Numbered from the stretch's first letter, positions 7,674-15,702 are shown. The stretch is DNA of 24,631 bases from CAYNFT01 sp964396535 (GCA_964396535.1 CAYNFT010000023.1:1-24631), one strand, 5' to 3'. A program made the numbers and translations. Notes: a model not told the origin generated them from the letters alone.

Positions 7674-7800
7674 ACTAGTGCCATTCTAGCACCACCTTTA
7701 AAAAAAGTGCAACATTAATGTCAATTGATAGTCCTGGCTAGAAGGGTGAGGACAAATAGAGTATAATTAGAACTGAGCTTGAAAGGAAGTAACCGAGTAA

Positions 7801-8370
7801 ATGAAAGTTCCTCTAAGCGATACAATGAAAGCTTTTCTCCGTGATACTCTAACGATACTCATCATAGCAGCAGTAATTATTTTCGGGCTACAAGCTGTAG
7901 TCCAGAAATTCGGTGTTGATGGTCCATGTATGTACGACAGTCTTCAGAATGGACAGCAGCTATTGGTTAATAAGGTTGTTTACAAATTCCATGAGCCAGA
8001 AAGGGGCGATATAGTCGTTTTTTATTCACCCAATAACGAAGATGAAGAATATATCAAGCGCATCATCGGCTTACCCGGCGAATCAGTAGAGATAAAAGAG
8101 GGGACAGTTTATATTCATAAAGAAGATGGTACCGTGTTGCCATTAGATGAACCTTATGTTACCAGCCCAACCACGCAACCTTTCAAAGGAGATATAATTC
8201 CAGAAAACGAATACTTTGTCATGGGTGACAACCGCAATAACAGCAGTGATTCTCGATACGGCTGGACAGCGCCACGAGAAAATATAATCGGCAAAGCCTG
8301 GTTATCAATCTGGCCGTTGGATAAACTGGGCTTAGCTGCTAACTTCTCTTTTAAAGACCAAACAGAATAA
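7801..8370 (+). CDS. lepB: Signal peptidase I with Cys in place of the catalytic Ser
   Basis: Removes signal peptides from exported proteins at the outer face of the membrane. The 189 residues begin with a cytoplasmic tail, one membrane helix (about 16-34), then the catalytic domain. Conserved boxes are present: KRIIGLPGE with general base K86 (85-94) and GDNRNNSSDSR (142-152). The nucleophile box, normally GxSMxPTL, reads GPCMYDSL: C43 (TGT, 7927-7929) replaces Ser and D46-S47 replace Pro-Thr. The rest of the fold looks intact, so this may be an active thiol variant, a specialised paralogue or an inactive form. A TATAAT (7762-7767) lies upstream without a good -35. GAAAGGAAG precedes the ATG. 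It is divergent from ribD. Confidence 0.92.
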   Translation: MKVPLSDTMKAFLRDTLTILIIAAVIIFGLQAVVQKFGVDGPCMYDSLQNGQQLLVNKVVYKFHEPERGDIVVFYSPNNEDEEYIKRIIGLPGESVEIKEGTVYIHKEDGTVLPLDEPYVTSPTTQPFKGDIIPENEYFVMGDNRNNSSDSRYGWTAPRENIIGKAWLSIWPLDKLGLAANFSFKDQTE

Positions 8371-8445
8371 TGTTACAAACAGTTGACTTCCTATCTGAAG
8401 CTAGCTTGTTAAAGATAAAGCAATGCTACTTATATTAATTCTATT

Positions 8446-9465
8446 CTAGTCTTCTTTTACCAGATTCACTTTAGGCTTAACTGTTTTATTAATCACATTC
8501 TTGGGCCACCGCCCGCTGAGCACCCTGGCTACCTCCTGTGTGGGATTGACTGGTTGCAGCTCTAATGCAGCGTTAGAGTAAGAAGCACTGTGGGGACTAA
8601 CCACAACATTGTCCATCTTAAGCAGGGGATTGTCCGCCTCAACTGGCTCCTTTTCAAAGACATCCAGCCCAGCGCCAGCAATCCACTTTTCCTGCAGAGC
8701 TTTAATGAGAGCCGCTCCATCGATTATTTTACCTCGAGCTGTATTGATAATATAGGCGGTTGGTTTCATCTGTTTGAACTCCTCTTCCCCAATTAGATGA
8801 AAGCTTTCCTCGGTTAAGGGAGTATGAACAGAGACATAATCCGATTCCTTAAGCAGCTCAGGCAGGCTCATCAGGGTTATCCCGTTTTCCCTAGCCAGAG
8901 ATTCATCCAGATAGGGGTCATAGCCCAATACCCTCAAGCCAAAGCATTGTGCTTTCTTGCCCACCATTCGCCCAATGGCACCACAGCCTACCAGCCCCAG
9001 AGTTTGCCCGTAAATTGACCCCATTGGAGGCAGATAGCGTCTAACCTCAGCCGTACGACCCTGCTTAGTCAGGTCATTTTGTAAAGCCAGCTTTTTAGCA
9101 CAGACAAGAAGCAGGGTAACGGCATGATTGGAGACCTCCTCAACGCACCACTCAGCAGCGGGATTATTGACAATGATGATGCCATTATCAGTGGCGGCAT
9201 CAACATCAATTCCATCAAAACCAACGGAATAAGTGACTACTGCCCTGCATTTTGGTAACGCTTCCATAACCCGGCGCGTTAACATAGGTCCTCCTCCCAG
9301 TATGGCATCGGCATCCTTAGCCACTGCAATTAGCTCGTCCTCACTGCCACGTCCAGCGGCCACTACTTCAGCTTCAACATTTGCCTTGGCCAGCTCCTTT
9401 TCCTCTGTCGCCATAGAGCCGCCGCTCAATTTGCCGAACGCAACAACTTTAAATTTGCTTTCCAT
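8446..9465 (-). CDS. D-isomer-specific 2-hydroxyacid dehydrogenase
   Basis: NAD(P)-dependent reduction of a 2-oxoacid to its D-2-hydroxyacid, or the reverse. The 339 residues show the two-domain fold. The substrate-binding part has VTYSVGFDGIDVDA (78-91). The Rossmann domain has GLVGCGAIG (157-165) with an acidic residue at GYDP. The catalytic triad is visible as R244 in NTARGKIID, E273 in DVFEKEPVE and H292 in SPHSA. The family includes glyoxylate/hydroxypyruvate reductase, phosphoglycerate dehydrogenase and CtBP-like enzymes; the exact substrate cannot be assigned. No ACT domain is present, so it is not long-form SerA. GGAGGG precedes the ATG. It lies 127 bases downstream of the LDH2-family gene on the same strand and is likely co-transcribed with it. 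Confidence 0.93.
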   Translation of the reverse strand: MESKFKVVAFGKLSGGSMATEEKELAKANVEAEVVAAGRGSEDELIAVAKDADAILGGGPMLTRRVMEALPKCRAVVTYSVGFDGIDVDAATDNGIIIVNNPAAEWCVEEVSNHAVTLLLVCAKKLALQNDLTKQGRTAEVRRYLPPMGSIYGQTLGLVGCGAIGRMVGKKAQCFGLRVLGYDPYLDESLARENGITLMSLPELLKESDYVSVHTPLTEESFHLIGEEEFKQMKPTAYIINTARGKIIDGAALIKALQEKWIAGAGLDVFEKEPVEADNPLLKMDNVVVSPHSASYSNAALELQPVNPTQEVARVLSGRWPKNVINKTVKPKVNLVKED

Positions 9466-9592
9466 CAGCTTTACCCTCCTATTTTTTTAGCTCGCCTTTG
9501 TTGCCCATCATAAGCTAGTGTGAAAACCGCGGCAATATTATGAATTGCCCCACTGAGTCGTAACAATTACTCTGATGACGCACATACTCATA

Positions 9593-10639
9593 TTAAAGGT
9601 CGTATTCAATGCCCAGTTCGTTGGCTAGCTCCTGAAGTGAAGTGGCGATGGCTGGATGGAGTGGAATACCATCGCTCCGCCTTTTTCTCTCTATTTCCTG
9701 TTCAACCTCGCCAGGCACGTATATTCTGTCCACACCTGCTGCCTTTGGTAAAGCCTGGTATGCTTTTATCGCCTCATCCATTACTTTTTTGAATTCATCA
9801 GCAGGCATGAAACCATCGATACGAAGGGCACCAAAGAAATGACTACCCGCCATTTGAGCACTAGCCATCTGACCGGAAAGGACACCGCACAGTATGTCCA
9901 CGGCTATTGCCAAGCCAAAGCCCTTATAACCCCCCGTCTGGGGTGTTCCGCCCAGAGGCAGCAAGGCAGCTCCCTCCTCGTAGTACTTACTCACATCGGT
10001 TATGGGTTTTCCTTCCTTGTCCACTGCCCAGCCCTCTGGCATAGTCTTACCTTCTCTACGTGCTATCTCTACCTTACCCGCAGCTACTACAGTAGTCGCC
10101 ATGTCGAGAACAAATGGAGCTTCTTCCATTGCCGGGGCAGCAATGCTTATTACATTAATAGTAAGCCCCCGGCCAGTGCTTCCCGGGGCTACCATGCCCT
10201 TGCCACCTTTAGTCATGGATATCCCAATCATGTTGCGGGATAGGGCCATCATGGCATAGTTTCCACCAGCACCAAAGTGAGTACTATTGCGAACAGACAC
10301 AAAACCGGCGCCTGTTTCCTCAGCCCGGCGCATAGCCTCCATCATAGCCCGGTAGCCTACAACGAAGCCCAGACCCCGGTCACCATCCATGATGGCTGTA
10401 GCCGGAGCCTGGCTAAAAATCTTCGTATCAGGCTGCGGATTTGTACGTCCTTCCTTTAAGCCCCTAATGTACATGCCCAGATGGCCGACGCCATGGGAGT
10501 CTATGCCCCTGAGGTCCGTGGCTACCAGTATACTGGCTGTTATCCGCGCGTCCTCTTCCGGGACACCCACCTTTTGCAGTGCTCTGGTGGTAAAATTGGT
10601 TAATTTCTCTGTGTCAACGGTACCACTACTTGTAGTCAT
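9593..10639 (-). CDS. LDH2/malate dehydrogenase-2 family oxidoreductase
   Basis: A 348-residue member of the LDH2/MDH2 family (PF02615), NAD(P)-dependent dehydrogenases unrelated to Rossmann LDHs. They act on malate, L-lactate, ureidoglycolate, sulfolactate or diketogulonate. Visible marks are ATDLRGIDSHGVGHLG near 50-65 (catalytic His in SHG), VRNSTHFGAGGNYA, FVLDMATTVVAAGKVE and the glycine-rich GGYKGFGLAIAVDILCGVLSG. Length and motifs are complete. GAGAGGAA precedes the ATG. The gene is first in a likely two-gene unit with the D-2-hydroxyacid dehydrogenase and has a long, structured leader (10640 to about 10800) behind a promoter, so it may be controlled at the RNA level. The substrate is unassigned. 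Confidence 0.93.
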   Translation of the reverse strand: MTTSSGTVDTEKLTNFTTRALQKVGVPEEDARITASILVATDLRGIDSHGVGHLGMYIRGLKEGRTNPQPDTKIFSQAPATAIMDGDRGLGFVVGYRAMMEAMRRAEETGAGFVSVRNSTHFGAGGNYAMMALSRNMIGISMTKGGKGMVAPGSTGRGLTINVISIAAPAMEEAPFVLDMATTVVAAGKVEIARREGKTMPEGWAVDKEGKPITDVSKYYEEGAALLPLGGTPQTGGYKGFGLAIAVDILCGVLSGQMASAQMAGSHFFGALRIDGFMPADEFKKVMDEAIKAYQALPKAAGVDRIYVPGEVEQEIERKRRSDGIPLHPAIATSLQELANELGIEYDL

Positions 10640-10741
10640 TATATTCCTCTCTTTCTTATTATTTCACGTTTCAAATTTGATGCTACTCACTGCCTCCATT
10701 ACCATCATTCTGGTTACGACACCTCCCTCCCTCGGGTATGT

Positions 10742-10836
10742 AAGTTGCCCCCGTCTCTCCCAGGGTGTTTTGTTTCACCCACCTGGATAGCTCAACTTTA
10801 TAATGAAGTATGTCTTCTCCACAAATGTTTTGTCAA
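10742..10836 (-). promoter_or_regulatory. Promoter and structured 5' leader of the LDH2-family gene
   Basis: On the minus strand, TTGACA (10831-10836) and CATACT (10807-10812) lie 18 bases apart, putting transcription start near 10800. The predicted transcript then begins with AAGTTG (10793-10798), which pairs with CAACTT (10742-10747) and closes a domain of about 57 nt. Inside, GGGTG and CACCC form a hairpin (10763-10767 with 10776-10780), extended by CCA/TGG after a 3-base bulge. The remaining leader to the ATG is G-rich and about 100 bases long. No known riboswitch was recognised. Confidence 0.45.
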
Positions 10837-10894
10837 GTTTCGATTGTATGACGAAGAGCTGGCTCTTTCCCACCGGTGAAATAAGATTGTTTAC

Positions 10895-11062
10895 CAACCT
10901 CACCCCCTTAATCCCCCTCTCCTTCAAAGGAGAGGGGGATTAATTTAATAAGAGGGACTTCGTCCCTCTTTAACGCCCTAATCATTACAGAAGCTTCGGC
11001 TCTCTTAATATATCATTTCCCCTCTTCCCTTAGTAAGGGAAGAGGGTTAGGGGGATGGGTTA
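10895..11062. repeat. Palindromic intergenic repeat element, copy 2 (full length)
   Basis: This fills much of the 514-base gap between the LDH2-family and cyclophilin-like genes. It contains a perfect 17-bp stem (TTAATCCCCCTCTCCTT, 10908-10924, with 10927-10943), a 9-bp stem AAGAGGGAC (10950-10958) with 10962-10970, a degenerate relative near 10990-11006, and a 12-bp stem CCCTCTTCCCTT (11020-11031) with 11035-11046. The two ends (ACCTCACCCCCTTAA and, inverted, ACCCATCCCCCTAA) are imperfect inverted repeats, so the whole unit is one long interrupted palindrome like a MITE or REP-type element. No ORF lies inside. The rest of the gap holds the leader at 10742-10836 and nothing else recognised. 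Confidence 0.8.
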
Positions 11063-11153
11063 CTAGATGACCTAGTGAAACGCTTGTTGACAGCCAACAC
11101 ATTATTTAGGAAAATCTTTCTATGAATTAAGTGTTTGTCAGAGGTGTGATAAC

Positions 11154-11534
11154 ATGAAAAGAAGAATCCGGATAAAAGCCGCCCCAGTTGAGGCAGTAGC
11201 CGAGCTAAATGACACCAGAACGGCTCAGGCAATCTGGGAAACATTGCCAATCAAAGGCCAGGCTAATCTCTGGGGGGAAGAAATATATTTCTCAACCGCT
11301 CTTGACCTCAAGCTGGAAGCAGGTCAGGAATTAGTAAACATTGGAGATATAGGCTATTGGCCGCCGGGTAAAGCCTTTTGCATCTTCTTTGGGCCAACTC
11401 CCGCCAGCCGAGGAGACGAAGTCCGCCCGGCGAGCGCAGTTAGTATATTCGGTAGAGTCGCTGGCGATGCTACCGTATTCAAGCAGGTAGCCTCAGGAAC
11501 AGAAATCATCATCGAGGAGGAAAGCGACAAGTAA
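11154..11534 (+). CDS. Cyclophilin-like fold protein (TM1367/PF04126 type)
   Basis: A 126-residue protein that resembles the small TM1367 cyclophilin-like family (formerly DUF369). The diagnostic stretch is NLWGEEIYFST, then IGDIGYWPPGKAFCIFFGPTP and PASAVSIFGRV. The fold is a cyclophilin-like beta-barrel, but family members lack a proven prolyl isomerase activity and their function is unknown. AGAGGTG (11140-11146) supports the ATG. A TTGACA at 11087-11092 could be a -35 box, although no convincing -10 was found. The gene is followed after 22 bases by the glycerate 2-kinase and is probably co-transcribed with it, suggesting an accessory role in the same pathway. Confidence 0.88.
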   Translation: MKRRIRIKAAPVEAVAELNDTRTAQAIWETLPIKGQANLWGEEIYFSTALDLKLEAGQELVNIGDIGYWPPGKAFCIFFGPTPASRGDEVRPASAVSIFGRVAGDATVFKQVASGTEIIIEEESDK

Positions 11535-11556
11535 AACAATTAGCAGGAACGTCACG

Positions 11557-12903
11557 ATGATAAAAAATAAAAGGGAGCTTTCCACAACTGAACTGAGAAA
11601 GCAAGCTCTGGATATAATCGAAGCTGGCATTGCTCGGGTTCTTCCTCCAGCTATTATGAAATCCGCAGTCAGGTATGACCCGACTGGCAAAATCCTGACT
11701 GTAAACGACGATGCTTATCACCTCTCCAGGGGCAGGATATTTGTTATCGGGGGAGGGAAAGCATCGGGTCTTATGGCAGAAACCCTAGAAAACATCATAG
11801 CACCCGACAGCATATCAGCCGGTGTTGTCACCTGCAATTGTAAGAGTAGCGATTATAAAACGAGCAAAATAAAAATAATAGAAGCGGGTCACCCGGTACC
11901 AGACCAGAGAGGTCTTGATGGCGTAAAACAGATGCTGGCTCTTAGAGATGGCTATTCCATAAATGAGAATGATTTTGCAATATGTTTAATTTCAGGTGGA
12001 GGTTCCGCCTTAATGCCCTATCCGGTTGACGGAGTAAATTTAGAAGACAAACAGAGAACAACAGAACTATTATTAGGCTGTGGAGCTGAAATACATGAAA
12101 TTAATTCGATAAGAAAACACCTCTCCAAGATAAAGGGAGGAAGGTTAGGTAATTTTTATTCACCAGCGACAGTTGTTTCCCTGATATTATCTGACGTAAT
12201 CGGAAATGACGTATCTGTAATTGCATCTGGTCCAACGTGGCCAGATCCCTCTACTTTTTCAGATGCTTACGATGTACTGGAAAGATATGACCTTTTATCA
12301 AAGGTACCAGAAGATGTTATAGACTTCTTAAGAAGGGGTTGCCAGGACGAGGTAGAAGAAACTCCCAAAACTCTGGGTAATTGTCGTAACTATATAATTG
12401 GAGATAATAGACTGGCTTTAGAAGCCATGGCAAAAAAGGCAAATGAAATGGGATTTACTCCGTACATAATTACTGCCGAGCAAAAAGGGGACACGGCTAC
12501 TATAGCCCGACTCAGAGCCGGGGAGATATTGAGCGCAAGATATACTGGCTATGACATAATTCTTATTGGGGGTGAGACAACGCCCAAATTACCCGACGTG
12601 GCTGGAAAGGGAGGCAGAAACCAACATTATGCAGCCGTATCCATGCTGGCAATGAAGGAATATGCCGGGGAATGGGCTGTCGCCAGTGCAGGAACGGATG
12701 GGTCGGATTTTTTACCTGATGTGGCTGGCGCAATCGTTGATAACAACTCCTTAGATACCGCAACAGGCAAAGGGATAGATGTGGAATCATACCTTGATAG
12801 GTACGATAGCAACATATTATTAAAGAAAATTGGTGGGTCTCTTATAGTAACAGGCAACACCGGAACCAATGTCGGCGACGTTATCGTATACATCTTAAAA
12901 TGA
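11557..12903 (+). CDS. Glycerate 2-kinase (GckA/TtuD type, MOFRL family)
   Basis: Phosphorylates D-glycerate with ATP to 2-phosphoglycerate. The 448 residues carry the N-terminal DUF4147 domain with VIGGGKASG (63-71, K68), the glycine-rich LISGGGSALMPYP (144-156) and NSIRKHLSKIKGGRL (183-197). The C-terminal MOFRL domain has ILIGGETT, GKGGRNQ, SAGTDGSDFLPDVAGAIVD and a closing GNTGTNVGD. All signature blocks are present. AGGA lies 9 bases before the ATG. It is second in an operon with the cyclophilin-like protein and is convergent with the ThDP enzyme. Glycerate kinases of this type work in serine, glyoxylate or tartronate-semialdehyde routes, so neighbouring hydroxyacid dehydrogenases may supply glycerate; that link is inference. 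Confidence 0.94.
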   Translation: MIKNKRELSTTELRKQALDIIEAGIARVLPPAIMKSAVRYDPTGKILTVNDDAYHLSRGRIFVIGGGKASGLMAETLENIIAPDSISAGVVTCNCKSSDYKTSKIKIIEAGHPVPDQRGLDGVKQMLALRDGYSINENDFAICLISGGGSALMPYPVDGVNLEDKQRTTELLLGCGAEIHEINSIRKHLSKIKGGRLGNFYSPATVVSLILSDVIGNDVSVIASGPTWPDPSTFSDAYDVLERYDLLSKVPEDVIDFLRRGCQDEVEETPKTLGNCRNYIIGDNRLALEAMAKKANEMGFTPYIITAEQKGDTATIARLRAGEILSARYTGYDIILIGGETTPKLPDVAGKGGRNQHYAAVSMLAMKEYAGEWAVASAGTDGSDFLPDVAGAIVDNNSLDTATGKGIDVESYLDRYDSNILLKKIGGSLIVTGNTGTNVGDVIVYILK

Positions 12904-12950
12904 GCAGGCTATCAACATACTACGAGTTTATCTGGCAAATGGATTAAAAG

Positions 12951-12984
12951 GGAGCCCCACGAAATCAAGATTTCGTGGGGCTCC
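12951..12984. terminator. Hairpin between convergent genes
   Basis: A perfect 16-bp stem, GGAGCCCCACGAAATC (12951-12966) with 12969-12984, has a 2-base AA loop and lies between the stops of the glycerate kinase and the ThDP enzyme. Read on the minus strand it is followed by CTTTTAAT, a weak U-tract, so it probably terminates the ThDP gene and may act in both directions. Confidence 0.7.
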
Positions 12985-13011
12985 AATTAAGCTCCCAATT
13001 ATATAAAGGAC

Positions 13012-14649
13012 TTACCGGTACACCGAAAAAGTGGTTTCCTCCCGGGTGATAACTTCAAGAAGCGCTGGCTGTCCTGAGTCTACCGCTTTCTTAGCCCTCT
13101 GAATTGCTGGAATAATATTATCTGGCTGCTCCACCTTTTCAGAGTAGCCCCCCAGTCCTTCAGCGACCTTGGCGTAGTCTCCCGACTGACGATTGAGATT
13201 ATAGCGCTCAGAAGCTACCGGATGAAACCTATGGTACCCTCCAAGTAAAGAATTGTTTACCAGGACAACCAGGATGGGGATGTTCTCCCTCACTGCCGTC
13301 TCAAAATCCATACCCACCATGCCAAAGGCGGCATTACCCATAAAACTTACCGCTGTTTTATTCGGTCTGGCTAGTTTTGCCCCCATGGCGAAGCCCAGCG
13401 AACCACCCAGCGTAGTCGTTTTCCCCCAACCGATATAGCCCCCTGGTACAGTGCACTCCCAGAAAGGAACTAACGTGTCACGCGGACCTCCGGAGTCGTG
13501 GCTTATGATTGTTTCTTTTTTGTCCAGCGTCTGCATCATATCGTGAATTACCCTGTAGGGGTTTATCGGGACTTCGTCGGAGGTCAGCTTAGGCATCCAC
13601 TCTTTCAACCACTCATCTTTGACCGCTTTAACCTCTCTGGCAACCGCATCGTTCCCTTTTCTACCTTCAGGACCAATCTGTTCTTTAACCTCATCTATTA
13701 GCTGCTGCAGCACCAGCTTGGCATCACCTATAATGGCGTGCTCAAGAGGATAGTCCTTGTTTAAATCTCGTTCGTCTACAGTAGACTGTATAATCCTCTT
13801 GCCGTCGGGAATGGTAAATGTAAATCCGCCTTTTGTGCAACTTGAGCCGATTGCGAATACAAGGTCGGATTTATTTGTAAAGTGCCTTATCATCTTCGGG
13901 TAGCTATTTCCGCCGGCTCCGAGCGCCAGGGGATGGTCCTCGGGGAAGGCGCTCTTACCGTTCATCGTAGTGTACACCGGAATCTGTGTTAGTTCGGCAA
14001 GCTCGACAAGCTCGTCCCAGGCCTCGGCATATAAGACTCCCATACCGGCGCGGATAACCGGACTCTCGGCCGCTATTAGAGCCTTAGCCACTTCCTTTAC
14101 ATCCGCCGGGTCTGCCGCAGTCCGGGCACCTTTTACCGGTTTGTACTGAAACATGGCATCGTCAAACTCTTCGTTTGCTACATCCCCGGGTACCTCAAGC
14201 ATTACCGGACCTGGCCGCCCTGTTCTAAGGTAAGTAAAGGCGCGTCTCATCATCTCAGGTACCCGGTCTGCGAAGTTAATCATATCTACCCACTTGGTTA
14301 TTCCCTGGTAGTTTTTCACCGCAATGAAACTCGGAGGTAATAACCTGCGCCGCGCCGAACCACCTGGCAGTATTAGAATTGGTACGGATTCGCTAAAAGC
14401 TTGGGCTACACCCGAAAAAGCATTTTCAACTCCTGGGCCGGATTGCATGGCGCAGACACCATTGCGCCTGCCAAATGAAGCCCGGGTGAAGCCATCGGCA
14501 ATGCCCACCCCTACTCGCTCGTTCCTAGATATTATAGATCTGATGCCTTCCCCAGCTCCTGCCTCAAATATAGCATTCATTGGGAAACCACTGATAAACT
14601 CTACCCCTTCCATCTTCAGAATTTTCGCTATAGCAGTTCCGCCTTGCAT
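13012..14649 (-). CDS. Thiamine diphosphate-dependent enzyme (acetolactate synthase-like family)
   Basis: A 545-residue protein with the three-domain layout of ThDP 2-oxoacid decarboxylases/synthases. The PYR domain (about 1-165) contains the cofactor-activating glutamate E44 in SRNERVGVGIADGF and the QSGPG loop. The central domain (about 185-320) contains IRAGMGV and PVYTTMNGKSAFPEDHPLALG. The PP domain (about 365-545) contains GNAAFGMVGMDFETA and VLVNNSLLGG. The Mg2+-binding GDG motif reads G438-N439-A440, with Asn for Asp. Reaction and substrate cannot be assigned; acetolactate synthase, glyoxylate carboligase, oxalyl-CoA decarboxylase and sulfopyruvate decarboxylase relatives share this layout. 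AAAGGAGG precedes the ATG. It is divergent from the sirtuin, with 174 bases between them and nothing clear in that gap. Confidence 0.88.
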   Translation of the reverse strand: MQGGTAIAKILKMEGVEFISGFPMNAIFEAGAGEGIRSIISRNERVGVGIADGFTRASFGRRNGVCAMQSGPGVENAFSGVAQAFSESVPILILPGGSARRRLLPPSFIAVKNYQGITKWVDMINFADRVPEMMRRAFTYLRTGRPGPVMLEVPGDVANEEFDDAMFQYKPVKGARTAADPADVKEVAKALIAAESPVIRAGMGVLYAEAWDELVELAELTQIPVYTTMNGKSAFPEDHPLALGAGGNSYPKMIRHFTNKSDLVFAIGSSCTKGGFTFTIPDGKRIIQSTVDERDLNKDYPLEHAIIGDAKLVLQQLIDEVKEQIGPEGRKGNDAVAREVKAVKDEWLKEWMPKLTSDEVPINPYRVIHDMMQTLDKKETIISHDSGGPRDTLVPFWECTVPGGYIGWGKTTTLGGSLGFAMGAKLARPNKTAVSFMGNAAFGMVGMDFETAVRENIPILVVLVNNSLLGGYHRFHPVASERYNLNRQSGDYAKVAEGLGGYSEKVEQPDNIIPAIQRAKKAVDSGQPALLEVITREETTFSVYR

Positions 14650-14823
14650 TTGATGTTCCTCCTTTCTGTATTAATAAAGATAACAAGGTTACAATAATTG
14701 CATCAACAAGCATATATCAATAGTTAATACCTGTCAATCATTCGAATTAATTCCTTCATCTTCATTTGACTGAAATCAGTATCCCCCGACCTTCAATATG
14801 TTATATTTGTATAGAGGTGAGTA

Positions 14824-15594
14824 ATGAATAAAATTGATGCTGTCTCGGATATTGTTCTTCAATCGAAAAAGATTGTCGTCTTCACTGGTGCCGGTATCAG
14901 TACGGAATCAGGCATCCCGGATTTTCGCAGTCCCGGGGGAATCTGGGATAGATACGACCCGAATGAACTTACTTATCAGAAATTCCTCTCAAGCCAGGCA
15001 AGCCGGGAGAAGTACTGGGAACGCCAGAAATTGCTCTGGCCTATAATAGCCGCCGCCAAGCCTAACGCCGGACATCTTGGCATTGCCGAGCTGTACAAAA
15101 TGGGCAAGCTGGACTGCGTAATTACCCAAGATGGCGATAGCCTGCACCAGAGAGCCGGCGTCCCTGAGGAAATGGTAATAGAATTGCATGGTACCTGGAC
15201 AAGGGCTATTTGCCTCAGCTGCGGCAGGAAATATCCCAGTGAAGAAGTCCAGGTCAGGCTTGAGGCAGGAGAGAAGGTGCCCACATGCGAAGAATGTGGT
15301 GGCATTATGAAACCGGACGTTATTCAGTTTGGTCAGGCGATGCCAGAGAAAGAAACTCGTGAGGCACAGAGAGGAGCCGCCGGCTGCGATTTGTTGCTGG
15401 CATGTGGTTCGTCACTGGTGGTCTATCCGGCAGCCCAGATGCCGCTAATCGCCAAGGATAACGGAGCCAAACTGGTTATTATTAATCTCATGCCAACACC
15501 TCATGACCAGTATGCCGACGTTGTCATTAACGAAAAGATAGGGGAAACTTTGCCTCAAATAATTGAGCAGGTCAAGATAAAAAGCAGGCAATAA
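14824..15594 (+). CDS. Sir2-family NAD-dependent protein deacylase with altered TQNID motif
   Basis: Sirtuins remove acetyl or longer acyl groups from lysines, using NAD and giving nicotinamide and O-acyl-ADP-ribose. The 256 residues have GAGISTESGIPDFRS (22-36), the catalytic H122 in ELHGT, a zinc ribbon with C130, C133, C155 and C158, and the C-terminal GSSLVVYPA (195-203) and INLMPT. The near-invariant NAD-site motif TQNID reads T101-Q102-D103-G104-D105, followed by SLHQRAG, so Asn is Asp and the next residue is Gly. The second acidic residue (D105) is kept. AGAGGTGAG precedes the ATG. It is convergent with lspA. It may be an active sirtuin with altered chemistry (deacylase or ADP-ribosyltransferase) or a weak one. 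Confidence 0.93.
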   Translation: MNKIDAVSDIVLQSKKIVVFTGAGISTESGIPDFRSPGGIWDRYDPNELTYQKFLSSQASREKYWERQKLLWPIIAAAKPNAGHLGIAELYKMGKLDCVITQDGDSLHQRAGVPEEMVIELHGTWTRAICLSCGRKYPSEEVQVRLEAGEKVPTCEECGGIMKPDVIQFGQAMPEKETREAQRGAAGCDLLLACGSSLVVYPAAQMPLIAKDNGAKLVIINLMPTPHDQYADVVINEKIGETLPQIIEQVKIKSRQ

Positions 15595-15647
15595 GGCAAG
15601 ATAGCGGCTCTATCGGCTACGTCTCCCCCAATTAGATACAGGGAAGA

Positions 15648-15665
15648 CTGGCTACAATGAGCCAG
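15648..15665. terminator. Small hairpin between sirtuin gene and lspA
   Basis: CTGGCT (15648-15653) pairs with AGCCAG (15660-15665) across a 6-base loop in the 108-base gap between two convergent stops. No T-run follows on either strand, so termination is only suggested by position. Confidence 0.3.
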
Positions 15666-15702
15666 GAGCTGATTTCGCATTATAGATTTCGATTTTAGCA
15701 CT

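Noticed and set aside
7674..7800. FMN riboswitch or strong paired promoter in the ribD-lepB gap
   Set aside because: No RFN conserved blocks are visible and the TATAAT at 7762-7767 has no -35 at 16-18 bases (TTGATA lies 31 bases away).
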